Part shown: piece by piece, positions 1 to 6,673 of the stretch | Numbering within the stretch: position 1 is the first letter of the stretch | Layout of the letters: each line of letters opens with the position of its first letter | Virus record (IMG/VR): IMGVR_UViG_3300046011_000969 | Span: 1 to 38,219 of that record | Strand: one strand, 5' to 3' | Source: a virus | Length of the DNA stretch: 38,219 bases | Program-made: the position numbers and the translations under genes | The notes under the pieces: model-generated | Seen by the model: the letters and a program-made list of their open reading frames with translations, nothing else | Told to the model about the DNA's origin: nothing | Database searches by the model: none

Positions 1-2
1 AA

Positions 3-127
3 TGTAGACGTTTACACATACCTAATCAACGGAGGTTAACCATGAATGTACAGCGTGAATACAGTATCCAAGAAGCAATGGACATAGCACTGCAAAGCCT
101 AGTTGTAGAACGTCAATTGGCTGAACG
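3..127. repeat. Terminal direct repeat, left copy
   Basis: These 125 bases are identical to 38092-38216. The two bases before (aa versus cg) and the three bases after the right copy (tcc versus gtt) do not match. The repeat contains the ribosome binding site and first codons of the first early gene. The simplest reading is a circular genome assembled with an overlap about one k-mer long, with a few unreliable bases at the contig tips. A true short terminal repeat is the alternative. Confidence 0.9.
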
Positions 128-227
128 GTTGTATCGCATCAGACAAGAGGCCAACGAGGTAGCAGACTTACTAACCAAGGCCAAGGAACGCAGGCTACAG
201 TTAGACCAAGAAGCAAGACTAGACTAA
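42..227 (+). CDS. Small helical hypothetical protein, first early gene
   Basis: A 61-residue acidic and basic helical protein with no recognised family. The second half (roughly residues 20-60) is rich in Glu, Lys, Arg, Leu and Ala and looks like a short coiled coil. The start is supported by a strong GGAGG about 6 bases before the ATG. It is the first gene after the promoter and operator-like palindrome that lie at the other end of the contig (38055-38106), so it probably leads the early plus-strand operon. The gene begins again at 38131 in the terminal repeat. Function is unknown. Confidence 0.7.
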   Translation: MNVQREYSIQEAMDIALQSLVVERQLAERLYRIRQEANEVADLLTKAKERRLQLDQEARLD

Positions 228-244
228 TCAATCAGGGGGCTGAT

Positions 245-436
245 ATGAAAGACATTGATCCAATGCTGTTTGACGTTGGTAGTCACATTGTTCAAATGAA
301 CAAGTTGATGAACGAGTTAAACCGTTTAAGCCGCAATGCCTACAAACCAAACTGGGATGATATAGACGGGGTAGCCACAGAGATACGTCATCACTGCTCA
401 ATGATCCAGCGCATCGTAGACGAGGTGGCTAAATGA
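245..436 (+). CDS. Small hypothetical early protein
   Basis: A 63-residue protein, helical by composition, with a His-His-Cys near residues 49-51 but no recognisable domain. The leader AGGGGGCTGATATG is identical to that of the YqaJ exonuclease gene at 1565, which supports the start. Its stop TGA overlaps the ATG of the next gene (ATGA), so the two are probably translationally coupled. Small proteins of this kind in phage early regions often act on host functions, but nothing here shows which. Confidence 0.65.
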   Translation: MKDIDPMLFDVGSHIVQMNKLMNELNRLSRNAYKPNWDDIDGVATEIRHHCSMIQRIVDEVAK

Positions 437-561
437 ACCCCTCTACATTCGATTGGTGGCTACGCTCACAGCAGGCAGCAGACGCTGCTCAGAGCATAGC
501 GTGGGCGGTGATGATATTCTTTATCGTAGTCGCAATCATCATTTGGCGGGGGGAGAAATGA
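433..561 (+). CDS. Single-pass membrane mini-protein (42 aa)
   Basis: A 42-codon reading frame joined to both neighbours by ATGA overlaps (433-436 and 558-561). Residues 1-20 are polar with two Trp. Residues about 23-38 form a hydrophobic stretch (AWAVMIFFIVVAIIIW) long enough for one membrane pass, followed by a short basic tail. It is real by position, since it exactly fills the space between two coupled genes. Function is unknown; a small membrane modulator is possible. Confidence 0.6.
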   Translation: MNPSTFDWWLRSQQAADAAQSIAWAVMIFFIVVAIIIWRGEK

Positions 562-749
562 AGAAACTATGTTGGGCTTTGCAGTACCAGCGTGGCTTTG
601 TGCAAGACCTATCTTACCCAATACAGCCACTCAAAACCCTGCTATTTCGTACACGGAACCACGCCCTTGCATGGCTTCAGGATAACCCATATTGGGTGAA
701 ACTTAAGGCTACACCAGTGCGGGTCAAGGTTACGATAGATGAGGTGTAA
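558..749 (+). CDS. Hypothetical early protein (63 aa)
   Basis: The open frame extends upstream to 453, but the ATG at 558 is preferred: it overlaps the previous stop as ATGA and has GGGGGAG a few bases upstream. The 63-residue product contains several Trp and aromatic residues and a basic C-terminal strand-like segment (VRVKVTIDEV). No family is recognised. It lies in a run of four tiny, tightly packed genes ahead of the glycosyltransferase. Confidence 0.6.
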   Translation: MKKLCWALQYQRGFVQDLSYPIQPLKTLLFRTRNHALAWLQDNPYWVKLKATPVRVKVTIDEV

Positions 750-751
750 AC

Positions 752-895
752 GTGTATGAGGCTTTGATTGGCATAGGTTTCATTGTGCTGGTCATCTATT
801 TGGGAATCAGGATTGGATATGGAGAAGAACGTGACACCGATAGTAATCGCGACAAAGGGCAGCAAAAGCATAAACGTACTACTCGCAAGCATTGA
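752..895 (+). CDS. Small membrane protein with charged tail, GTG start (47 aa)
   Basis: A GTG-started frame begins three bases after the previous stop. Residues about 4-22 (ALIGIGFIVLVIYLGIRIG) are a single hydrophobic span and the remainder is a highly charged tail rich in Lys, Arg and His. The last 77 bases overlap the start of the glycosyltransferase in another frame, which is longer than most overlaps here and lowers confidence. Function is unknown. Confidence 0.45.
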   Translation: MYEALIGIGFIVLVIYLGIRIGYGEERDTDSNRDKGQQKHKRTTRKH

Positions 896-1538
896 GCAGT
901 ACGTTCCACGGGAAACACAGGTGTATGTCTACGGGGATTGGAATACGATCCAATGTTGGGACTTTGTGAAGTGGATAGGGGAAAACGATAAGGACAACTT
1001 CGGAGATTCCTTTAACCACGCCATAACCCAAGTCTTCTTAGATGGGCATGAGACAGTCATCATGGCTAACGATGACGTAGTTCTTGACCCCAACACATAC
1101 TGGCTACTGACCCATGATCGGGTGATTTTGAAGCAACAGGGTCATAAGGTGGGCTTTGTATCTGCCCGTAGCAACATGGCCTCAATGCCTCAGAACGTCA
1201 GGGCTAGGCAAGAGAACGACACATGGGCAGGCATGAAGTGGGCTAGTGAAGAGTCAATCCAGCAGGTAGAGTGGACTGCTCCCTTGTTTGCCAGTATCGA
1301 TAAGGAAGGCTGGCCCGGATTTCCGCCAATCAACTTCTACTCAGACAATGTGGCCTGCGCTGATATGGCTACTGAAGGCTACAAACACTTCAACAGCCGT
1401 GCCTACGTGCATCACGTGGGTAGTAGCACAATCGGGCGTGGGTTTGGCTCTGACAGCAAAAACACTATGGAAGCAGAAGATTGGCTTAAACTTAATAGAC
1501 CTATCTTGCATAAACGTTATTTCCTTGGTAGTATTTAA
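819..1538 (+). CDS. GT-A-like glycosyltransferase (family 2 type)
   Basis: A 239-residue protein resembling family 2 GT-A glycosyltransferases. The first strand (PIVIATKG) and the acidic motif MANDDVVLD near residues 82-90 match the nucleotide-binding fold and DxD-type metal site. An open frame starts upstream at 783, but the ATG at 819 places the first strand immediately after the start and has AGGA upstream. The C-terminal part contains HHVGSSTIGRG, typical of late loops in this fold. Such enzymes in phages can glycosylate DNA, virion proteins or cell-surface sugars; the substrate cannot be read from sequence. A second protein of this kind lies at 5255. It stands between tiny membrane genes and the exonuclease. 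Confidence 0.7.
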   Translation: MEKNVTPIVIATKGSKSINVLLASIEQYVPRETQVYVYGDWNTIQCWDFVKWIGENDKDNFGDSFNHAITQVFLDGHETVIMANDDVVLDPNTYWLLTHDRVILKQQGHKVGFVSARSNMASMPQNVRARQENDTWAGMKWASEESIQQVEWTAPLFASIDKEGWPGFPPINFYSDNVACADMATEGYKHFNSRAYVHHVGSSTIGRGFGSDSKNTMEAEDWLKLNRPILHKRYFLGSI

Positions 1539-1564
1539 TTTCGCTAATTTATGAGGGGGCTGAT

Positions 1565-2467
1565 ATGGCACTAAGCGAAGCAGACTTGGCAGTACGCGAT
1601 CAGGCTATCTGGTCATCAGATGCAGGCATGATTGCAGAAGGTAAGGGCGGAGAGGTTTACCTTACCAAGATTGGGCAGCGGGAAAAGCCTGATCTATCAG
1701 ACGTAGAACCCGTACAGATGGGCTTGCTCATGCAAGAACCAATTATGCGGATAGCGGCAGGCAGATGGGGTTGGGAGTTCAAAGACGCAGACTATGCGCT
1801 CAGACACCCAAAGCACAATTGGCTTGCATCACACTTTGACTACATCTCATCCGATGGTAAGACCTTGTATGAGGTCAAGAACCTTGGCGTACACCAGCGC
1901 AAAAAATACGGTGACGATGGCACTGAGATGATCTCTGAGAAGTATCGCGCTCAGTGTATGCACGAGCAAATAGTGCATGAGGGCGTTGAGAACATTATCC
2001 TTGTGGTTCTGTTCGGTGGTCAGGAGTTATGCCACTTCCCGCAGAACTTCACACAATTAGAGGCAGAGGCTCACATCCGGGCTATGGCTGAGTTTTGGGC
2101 GCAGGTACAGACTAAAAACTGGAACCCACAGACGATGGCTGACGTTACAAAGGACATCTACAAGGTGGATGACGGTCAGGACATGGTAGCCAATGCTGCG
2201 CTCGAGTTAGCCTGCCAGCAACTAGGGCAGATTAAGGCCAAGATGAAGGAATACGAGGAAGCAGAGGAAGGGCTGAAGGAGATGATTCAAGCAGCCATGC
2301 TGTCTAAGGCTACCTTGAAAGCCTTTGATGGCTCGATCCTAGCCACTTGGAAAACCAGTAAGTCTACGAAGAAGTTCAGTGCTGATTTGTTGAAGAAAGC
2401 ATTGCCGGAGACTTATGAGAAATTCGTCGTAGAACAACCCGGCTCACGCCGATTCCTAGTTAAATGA
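1565..2467 (+). CDS. YqaJ/lambda-Exo family recombination exonuclease
   Basis: A 300-residue protein whose first 200 residues match the YqaJ/lambda exonuclease fold of the PD-(D/E)XK superfamily. Visible catalytic residues are Glu58 (MQEPI), Asp92 (HFDY), Glu103-x-Lys105 (YEVKN) and Gln130 (YRAQCMHEQ). It should digest one strand of duplex DNA to expose single strands for annealing. The C-terminal 100 residues hold a charged helical segment (about 220-250), probably a coiled coil. The annealing protein lies one gene downstream, the usual pairing. The leader AGGGGGCTGATATG supports the start. Confidence 0.87.
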   Translation: MALSEADLAVRDQAIWSSDAGMIAEGKGGEVYLTKIGQREKPDLSDVEPVQMGLLMQEPIMRIAAGRWGWEFKDADYALRHPKHNWLASHFDYISSDGKTLYEVKNLGVHQRKKYGDDGTEMISEKYRAQCMHEQIVHEGVENIILVVLFGGQELCHFPQNFTQLEAEAHIRAMAEFWAQVQTKNWNPQTMADVTKDIYKVDDGQDMVANAALELACQQLGQIKAKMKEYEEAEEGLKEMIQAAMLSKATLKAFDGSILATWKTSKSTKKFSADLLKKALPETYEKFVVEQPGSRRFLVK

Positions 2468-2478
2468 GGGGCTAAATT

Positions 2479-2784
2479 ATGCAAATAGATATGGCAATAA
2501 AAGAATATGAAGAGGGAGACAGATTTTTTACTTTCGAGATAGACAGAAGGCTTCAGTATGATTTTGAAGAGGAAGAAATAGCGAGGATTTGTTATTTATA
2601 TTTAAAAAACCAGATTGAACGGTTAGAAACATGGTTACATGAAGACGAAAAAAATGGAGCAACTGAGGATGCAGAAAGCACTGCGAAAGCCTTGAACGCG
2701 ACAATAACTGCAATTAACTTTATGACTGAATACGGAGTTTTAAATAAATTATTTGATAAACCATTAGGGGCTAAAGATGAGTAA
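2479..2784 (+). CDS. AT-rich acidic hypothetical protein between exonuclease and annealing protein
   Basis: A 101-residue acidic protein, mostly helical, with no recognised domain. It lies between the exonuclease and the annealing protein and overlaps the latter by 8 bases. Its codon use is clearly richer in A and T (many tta, aat, aaa, att) than its neighbours, resembling the broken GNAT gene at 4132, so recent acquisition is likely. The leader AGGGGCTAAATT precedes the ATG. A role in the recombination step is possible by position only. Confidence 0.65.
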   Translation: MQIDMAIKEYEEGDRFFTFEIDRRLQYDFEEEEIARICYLYLKNQIERLETWLHEDEKNGATEDAESTAKALNATITAINFMTEYGVLNKLFDKPLGAKDE

Positions 2785-3598
2785 CGTAATCAGTATGCCG
2801 AAGGGTGAAGCAGCAGTAATTGATCCAACCATTATTGAAAGTATTGTCACCAAAGGTGATTTGTCGGGGCTTAATCAGGTTCAGAAGGTGCAGTATTACA
2901 ACTATCGTTGCAAGCAGATTGGCCTAGACCCTAGCGCCAAACCGTTTGACCTGCTGAACCTATCAGGAAAGCAGGTGCTATATGCCAACGCGGGAGCCAC
3001 GCAACAACTCTGTAACCTCCACAAATTGTCAACTCAAATTACGAATAAGGAACGCGTGGATGATATTTACGTTGTCTCAGTCAGAGTTACCGGGGCTGAT
3101 GGACGCTCTAGCGAAAATCAAGGGGCTGTTAGCATCGGAAACCTCAAGGGAGATGCACTTGCTAACGCAGTGCTTAAATGCACTACCAAAGCAATACGCA
3201 GATCAGTGCTTGCTCATTGCGGACTTGGGATGCTCGATGAAACCGAAGTCGAAACAATCCCTAATGCCCATAAGGAAAATATCGTAATCCCGCAGGCAGA
3301 GCCAATCCCTACGGTTATCTCCGAGCCACAAGGTGATTGGGCTTTACTGCTACCCGGATCGGATGAGCCGTATTCCTACCATCAGAACGAGGATGACTAC
3401 TTAGCCGCCTTTGAGAAGATGGGCATCAAGATTCTCGATTCTAAGAAACTTGCAGCCGAAGAGAAGGTGCAGAAGATTAGCGACCTAATCTCTGCCAACG
3501 AAGCCACTCAGAGCCTTTTGAAGGGCGTACACGTAGAGATTGCAGACCGGATCACAGCGGGTTTACTCAAGGCAGCGAGTGACGCACTCCCAAAGTAA
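2777..3598 (+). CDS. Single-strand annealing protein, RecT/Redbeta-like
   Basis: A 273-residue protein likely to anneal complementary single-stranded DNA. Residues about 28-150 form the conserved part: QKVQYYNYRCKQIGLDP, then FDLLNLSGKQVLYANAGATQ, then a Lys/Arg-rich helix TKAIRRSVLAHCGLGMLDE that is characteristic of phage annealing proteins of the RecT/Redbeta superfamily. The C-terminal 110 residues are variable, as expected for a partner-binding tail. Its place just after a YqaJ exonuclease and before an SSB-tailed protein supports the call. Start chosen by the AGGGGCTAAAG leader before the ATG. The exact family (RecT, Erf, Rad52-like) cannot be fixed without profile search. Confidence 0.75.
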   Translation: MSNVISMPKGEAAVIDPTIIESIVTKGDLSGLNQVQKVQYYNYRCKQIGLDPSAKPFDLLNLSGKQVLYANAGATQQLCNLHKLSTQITNKERVDDIYVVSVRVTGADGRSSENQGAVSIGNLKGDALANAVLKCTTKAIRRSVLAHCGLGMLDETEVETIPNAHKENIVIPQAEPIPTVISEPQGDWALLLPGSDEPYSYHQNEDDYLAAFEKMGIKILDSKKLAAEEKVQKISDLISANEATQSLLKGVHVEIADRITAGLLKAASDALPK

Positions 3599-3609
3599 TC
3601 CAGCCAATC

Positions 3610-3837
3610 TTGGAGCAGGTAGCAAAGAACACAAAGCGAACACAGAACGGAGAGATTTTGAATTATTTAACTAAGGGTAATAGCCTGACTGCAATGAACG
3701 CTTTGAGTTTATTTGGCTGTGCAAGGTTGGCAGCAAGGATCGATGACCTGCGTAAGGCAGGGCATAACATAATCACGGAAGATGTAAAACAGAACGGGAA
3801 GACGTTTGCCCGTTATCATTTGGCGAAAGGAAAGTAA
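3610..3837 (+). CDS. Winged helix-turn-helix domain protein, TTG start
   Basis: A 75-residue protein consisting of one helix-turn-helix domain of the HTH_39 type: ILNYLTKGNSLTAMNALSLF, then GCARLAARIDDLRKAGHNI, then a wing. Such domains bind DNA and are common between recombination genes of phages. The only plausible start that keeps the first helix is TTG at 3610; no good ribosome binding site is visible, so expression may depend on coupling to the annealing gene that ends 11 bases before. It is the best candidate for an early transcription regulator here. Confidence 0.75.
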   Translation: MEQVAKNTKRTQNGEILNYLTKGNSLTAMNALSLFGCARLAARIDDLRKAGHNIITEDVKQNGKTFARYHLAKGK

Positions 3838-3838
3838 G

Positions 3839-4126
3839 ATGGCGTATCAACCACAAGAACGACAAGCAGGCACCGGAGTATTGTTCACCAATCACAAGAA
3901 AGGTGAGTCTGGATCAGGCCCGGATTGGAAGGGAGAATTGAAACTAGAACGTGACTACACTGCTGGTGAGGTAGTTAAGATAGCAGCGTGGACAAAGCAA
4001 TCTGCCAAGGGGCCATTGATTAGCCTCAAGGAAGATAACTGGAAGCCCGATCCCGGCTATAAGCAGAACGTGCAGCCAGTTCCGAGCAAGTCGATGGATG
4101 ACTTGGATGACGATGTGCCTTTTTAA
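3839..4126 (+). CDS. Small SSB-like protein ending in an SSB-type acidic tip
   Basis: A 95-residue protein that ends in MDDLDDDVPF, nearly the same as the C-terminal tip by which bacterial SSB recruits its partners (DDDIPF in E. coli). The first 65 residues contain alternating strands (GELKLERDYTAGEVVKIAAW) compatible with a short OB-like barrel and recall the DUF736 pattern; the middle is a flexible Pro/Asp linker. The frame extends upstream to 3806, but ATG 3839 has AAAGGAAAG just before it. It probably coats single-stranded DNA and recruits host SSB partners in the phage recombination pathway. The fold assignment is inference; the tip is seen directly. Confidence 0.65.
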   Translation: MAYQPQERQAGTGVLFTNHKKGESGSGPDWKGELKLERDYTAGEVVKIAAWTKQSAKGPLISLKEDNWKPDPGYKQNVQPVPSKSMDDLDDDVPF

Positions 4127-4131
4127 TATAA

Positions 4132-4674
4132 ATGATTCGATCTGCGAAACTTGATGACTTGCCGTACATTGTTTCTCTTTCTAATAAAGAGAGTCTAAGT
4201 CTAGGTTTTATTCCATAACCTGCTTACGAAGCCTGCATTACTGGAATAAAAACTGGCAAAAGGTGGTCTACGACTTGTAACGACAAATTATTTGTATGCG
4301 AGGAAAATAAACAGTTAGTAGGATTTGTTATGTTTTCTTATGGAAAAATTGCAAAATGCAACCAGATAGCAATACAACATGACGCAAGACTTTTTGAACG
4401 CGGAAAAGCCTTGTTAAGTTCTGCAATAACTCATGGAAATTTAGTTGGAATTGAGGATTTTGCTTGCGGTTGTGCAGATGATTTGCCGTCAAACATTTTT
4501 TGGAAAACAATGGGATGGATAAAAGTAGGCCAAAGAAAAGGAATAAGTCATAAAAACACATGGAAAGAATCAAGTAAAAGAAGTGTTAACATTTATCGTT
4601 ACCAAACAAACAGTTTATTTGTAAATGATTTTGGTTTAATTTTGCCAAAAGAAAATGAAATTATTGCTTTATAA
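4132..4674 (+). pseudogene. GNAT acetyltransferase gene interrupted by one in-frame TAA
   Basis: Read through, this frame gives 180 residues of a GNAT-type N-acetyltransferase: N-terminal MIRSAKLDDLPYIVSLSNKE, then a strand with KLFVCEENKQLVGFVMFSYG, a helix with ERGKALLSSAI, and the C-terminal part with DDLPSNIFWKTMGW. The frame is perfectly maintained from 4132 to 4674 except for a single TAA at 4216-4218 (codon 29, after GFIP). One base change from AAA (Lys) would explain it. The piece after the stop could restart at ATG 4330 (114 aa), but it would lack the first strand and has no clear ribosome binding site. The gene is A/T-rich relative to its neighbours. A sequencing error or real nonsense mutation are both possible. 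Confidence 0.8.
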
Positions 4675-4690
4675 CAAAGGAGAGTCAAAA

Positions 4691-4840
4691 ATGAAGAAAA
4701 TTTTTATGGCGGTGATCGGTTTGACATTTGCGGGCGCAGTTTATGCTAGTTGCACAACCCACACGATTATGAGTGGTGGCAAGATGATGACTTGCACAAC
4801 CTGCTGCTACAACGGTAACTGCAACACGACCTGCTTCTAA
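4691..4840 (+). CDS. Small exported cysteine-rich protein
   Basis: A 49-residue protein with a clear Sec signal peptide (MKKIFMAVIGLTFAGAVYA) and a 30-residue mature part holding six Cys, including the TCTTCC cluster and a final CNTTCF. The ATG at 4691 is chosen over an upstream in-frame start at 4655 because AAAGGAGAG lies just before it and the signal peptide then starts the protein. It should reach the periplasm, where the cysteines could form disulphides or bind metal. Why a phage would export this is unclear; envelope modification or exclusion of other phages are possible roles. Confidence 0.75.
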   Translation: MKKIFMAVIGLTFAGAVYASCTTHTIMSGGKMMTCTTCCYNGNCNTTCF

Positions 4841-5202
4841 TGGGCAAGTTACAGCGTCAACGCGGAGCGCAGTACGAGAGAGATATAGTCAATGATTTGT
4901 ACATGATCCTTGGCTATAAGACCAGACGTAATCTTGTACAGTATCAAGAGGCTGGCGAGGGTGACATCATCCTTGAGCAGTTTGTGATCGAGTGCAAGCG
5001 CCGCCGCAAGATTGCTGTGTATGAGTTTATGAAGCAGGCAGAAGCGTCATGTAAAGAGGGGCAGACTCCCATCGTGGTGATGAGGGCAGACGGAGAGAAG
5101 TCGCTTGCATTGGTACGGTGGGAGGATATGTTGAAATTTTTGGGGAACGAATTACCCCCCGCACAGACCGAGGTGCAGCCTTCCGTAGAGGATGGCGATT
5201 AG
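4840..5202 (+). CDS. PD-(D/E)XK nuclease, Holliday-junction-resolvase-like
   Basis: A 120-residue protein with the compact PD-(D/E)XK core: Glu13 in the first helix (RGAQYERDIV), Asp42 (EGDIILEQF), Glu51-x-Lys53 (FVIECKRRR) and Gln66 (FMKQAE). Length and motif order match archaeal-type Hjc and phage resolvase-like nucleases. It would cut branched intermediates made by the exonuclease and annealing protein. The ATG overlaps the stop of the preceding gene by one base (TAATG). The last 20 residues are acidic and Pro-rich. Confidence 0.78.
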   Translation: MGKLQRQRGAQYERDIVNDLYMILGYKTRRNLVQYQEAGEGDIILEQFVIECKRRRKIAVYEFMKQAEASCKEGQTPIVVMRADGEKSLALVRWEDMLKFLGNELPPAQTEVQPSVEDGD

Positions 5203-5254
5203 GACATTGACGGGGGACAGTGTTTCGGTCATCCCCCACTAATACGGAGAAAGC

Positions 5255-6016
5255 ATGGAAGAGCAAAAGCATAAAGTTTTTTTGGCAACGCCGATGTATG
5301 GCGGGAACTGCACCGGAGTCTTCGTGCAGTCCTTACTAGATATGTCTGGCATATTCAGCAGCAAGGGCATACGCTTGTCATGCGCTTTCATGTTTAACGA
5401 AAGCCTGATCACACGGGCGCGGAACAATTTAGTCAATCAGTTCTTAGAGACTGACAACACGCACCTGCTGTTTATTGACGCAGACCAGCAGTGGAGAGGA
5501 TCAGACATTTACCATATGCTGATGGCTGACAAGGAGATCATTGTCGGTATCTGCCCAAAGAAAGAGATCAACTGGTCAACAGTTAAAGAGGCTGCACTAC
5601 GCGGTGAGGCTGACCTATCCAAGTTCACGGGTTCATTTGTCGTAAACCTTCTGAGTGGCTCATCGAGCATCTCTGTGCCTCAGAACCAGCCCTTTGAGGT
5701 GGCTGCTGGTGGCACTGGGATCATGCTAATCAAGCGGGAAGTGTTTGAAAAGATGATTGAACACACACCGATATTCAGAAACGATATGAGTCATATGCCC
5801 GGAGGCAAGCCTGTCTACAGGTTTTTTACGGAAAGCATAGACCCTGAAAGCCAGCGGCTTCTGAGTGAAGATTACCACTTTTGCCATGAGTGGCGCAAAC
5901 ATGGTGGCAAAGTATGGGCAGCGCCTTGGTGCAAGATTGGTCACTTTGGCACCTACAACTTTTCAGGACAATTAGTCGAAACGCCGGAGCCAAAGAATGA
6001 CTACATTACAAGATGA
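5255..6016 (+). CDS. GT-A-like glycosyltransferase with DxD motif
   Basis: A 253-residue protein. The N-terminal strand KVFLATPMYGG, the motif LLFIDADQQW near residues 70-79 (DxD metal and sugar-nucleotide site), and SEDYHFCHEWRKHGGKVWAA near residues 208-227 match a family of GT-A glycosyltransferase-like phage proteins. ACGGAGAAAGC just before the ATG supports the start. The donor and acceptor are unknown. Being in the early operon it may act on cell-surface sugars or on DNA before virions are assembled. It ends 20 bases inside the next gene. Confidence 0.72.
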   Translation: MEEQKHKVFLATPMYGGNCTGVFVQSLLDMSGIFSSKGIRLSCAFMFNESLITRARNNLVNQFLETDNTHLLFIDADQQWRGSDIYHMLMADKEIIVGICPKKEINWSTVKEAALRGEADLSKFTGSFVVNLLSGSSSISVPQNQPFEVAAGGTGIMLIKREVFEKMIEHTPIFRNDMSHMPGGKPVYRFFTESIDPESQRLLSEDYHFCHEWRKHGGKVWAAPWCKIGHFGTYNFSGQLVETPEPKNDYITR

Positions 6017-6239
6017 GATTGATGATGACCGTCAGAGATGGGAGCATGAAGTGGGGGATGAACCGAAGTGGGTGGTGGATATGTGCCAACTTCCTTGGGC
6101 TGTTATGTCGCGCAGGGATGGCAGTCTTGAGATCATTACTGAGAATGATCGCGTGATCTGCAAGATGATTGATGGCACAGCAGAGGAACGTGCGCTAGTC
6201 GCAGGCGTAATCTGCGATCAGGTAAACAGACTTAAATAA
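5997..6239 (+). CDS. Last early-operon hypothetical protein (80 aa)
   Basis: An 80-residue acidic protein with no recognised domain. It overlaps the end of the glycosyltransferase by 20 bases in another frame and is the last plus-strand gene before the convergent terminator. The pattern WAVMSRRDGSLEIITENDRV followed by a Cys and a short helix suggests a small mixed alpha/beta fold. Function is unknown. Confidence 0.6.
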   Translation: MTTLQDEIDDDRQRWEHEVGDEPKWVVDMCQLPWAVMSRRDGSLEIITENDRVICKMIDGTAEERALVAGVICDQVNRLK

Positions 6240-6295
6240 AAAAACCCCCGGCACTAGACCGGGGGGGTTCAAGCCTGCCGGGAAGGTACGGCAGG
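6235..6295 (-). terminator. Convergent-junction terminator hairpins
   Basis: A 7-bp stem CCCCCGG (6245-6251) pairs with CCGGGGG (6259-6265). On the minus strand it is followed directly by a run of T (complement of 6238-6244), making a good intrinsic terminator for the leftward late operon. A second perfect 7-bp inverted repeat, CCTGCCG (6274-6280) with CGGCAGG (6289-6295), lies upstream on the same transcript without a T-run. The plus-strand operon ends here too. Confidence 0.85.
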
Positions 6296-6305
6296 GAAGG
6301 AGAAG

Positions 6306-6443
6306 TTAGCGTGGTTTACGTGCGGTCTTGGCGGATCGCACGAAAGCCTCGCGTGTTGGGTAGCCCCTCTGTCCGGGCTTCTTTGGAGTCTTGCCTTCTT
6401 TACGGCGTTTGTTGATGTTGTAATACAGTCCTTTGGCTTTCAT
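6306..6443 (-). CDS. Small basic phage protein (45 aa)
   Basis: A 45-residue, strongly basic protein beginning MKAKGLYYNINKRRKEGKTP. The motif KGLYYNIN followed by a Lys/Arg-rich linker is a recognisable small phage family of unknown function. Its ATG overlaps the stop of the preceding gene (ATGA), so it is coupled to it. It is the last gene of the leftward operon before the terminator. High charge suggests nucleic-acid or virion-core binding. Confidence 0.7.
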   Translation of the reverse strand: MKAKGLYYNINKRRKEGKTPKKPGQRGYPTREAFVRSAKTARKPR

Positions 6444-6673
6444 CTACACCCCCATCGTTTACGTGCGGCTCTGCCGCGCTCACCTTTCCAACTACGGCTT
6501 CTAGCGCAGAACGACTTGTGCCTGCCGCTGTTGGTATCTTTGGTTGGAGCCTTCAGATCACTCCCGGTTTCCCGGTTGTACTTGGCCCTACCCTTGGCTG
6601 TCAGACCAGCACCACGGCTAACAGGTAACTTCTCACCCCGGCTGATGGCTAGGGACACGTTCTTCTTAGCCAT
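6440..6673 (-). CDS. Small basic phage protein, DUF6321-like
   Basis: A 77-residue basic protein starting MAKKNVSLAISRGEKLPVSR and ending with a conserved Cys-containing block (SFCARSRSWKGERGRAARKR). From memory this resembles the DUF6321 family found near phage late genes; the exact number should be checked. The open frame extends 8 codons further upstream, but ATG 6673 has AAGGGA before it and overlaps the end of the endolysin gene by 8 bases. Function is unknown. Confidence 0.72.
   Translation of the reverse strand: MAKKNVSLAISRGEKLPVSRGAGLTAKGRAKYNRETGSDLKAPTKDTNSGRHKSFCARSRSWKGERGRAARKRWGCR

Noticed and set aside
3610-3837. CI/Cro-type lysogeny repressor
   Set aside because: The HTH is of the small recombination-region type, with no dimerisation or protease domain, and there is no integrase or divergent partner repressor.
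4216-4218. TAA recoded as an amino acid
   Set aside because: Many conserved genes in the window end with TAA at the expected place, so genome-wide recoding is not supported; a point mutation is simpler.
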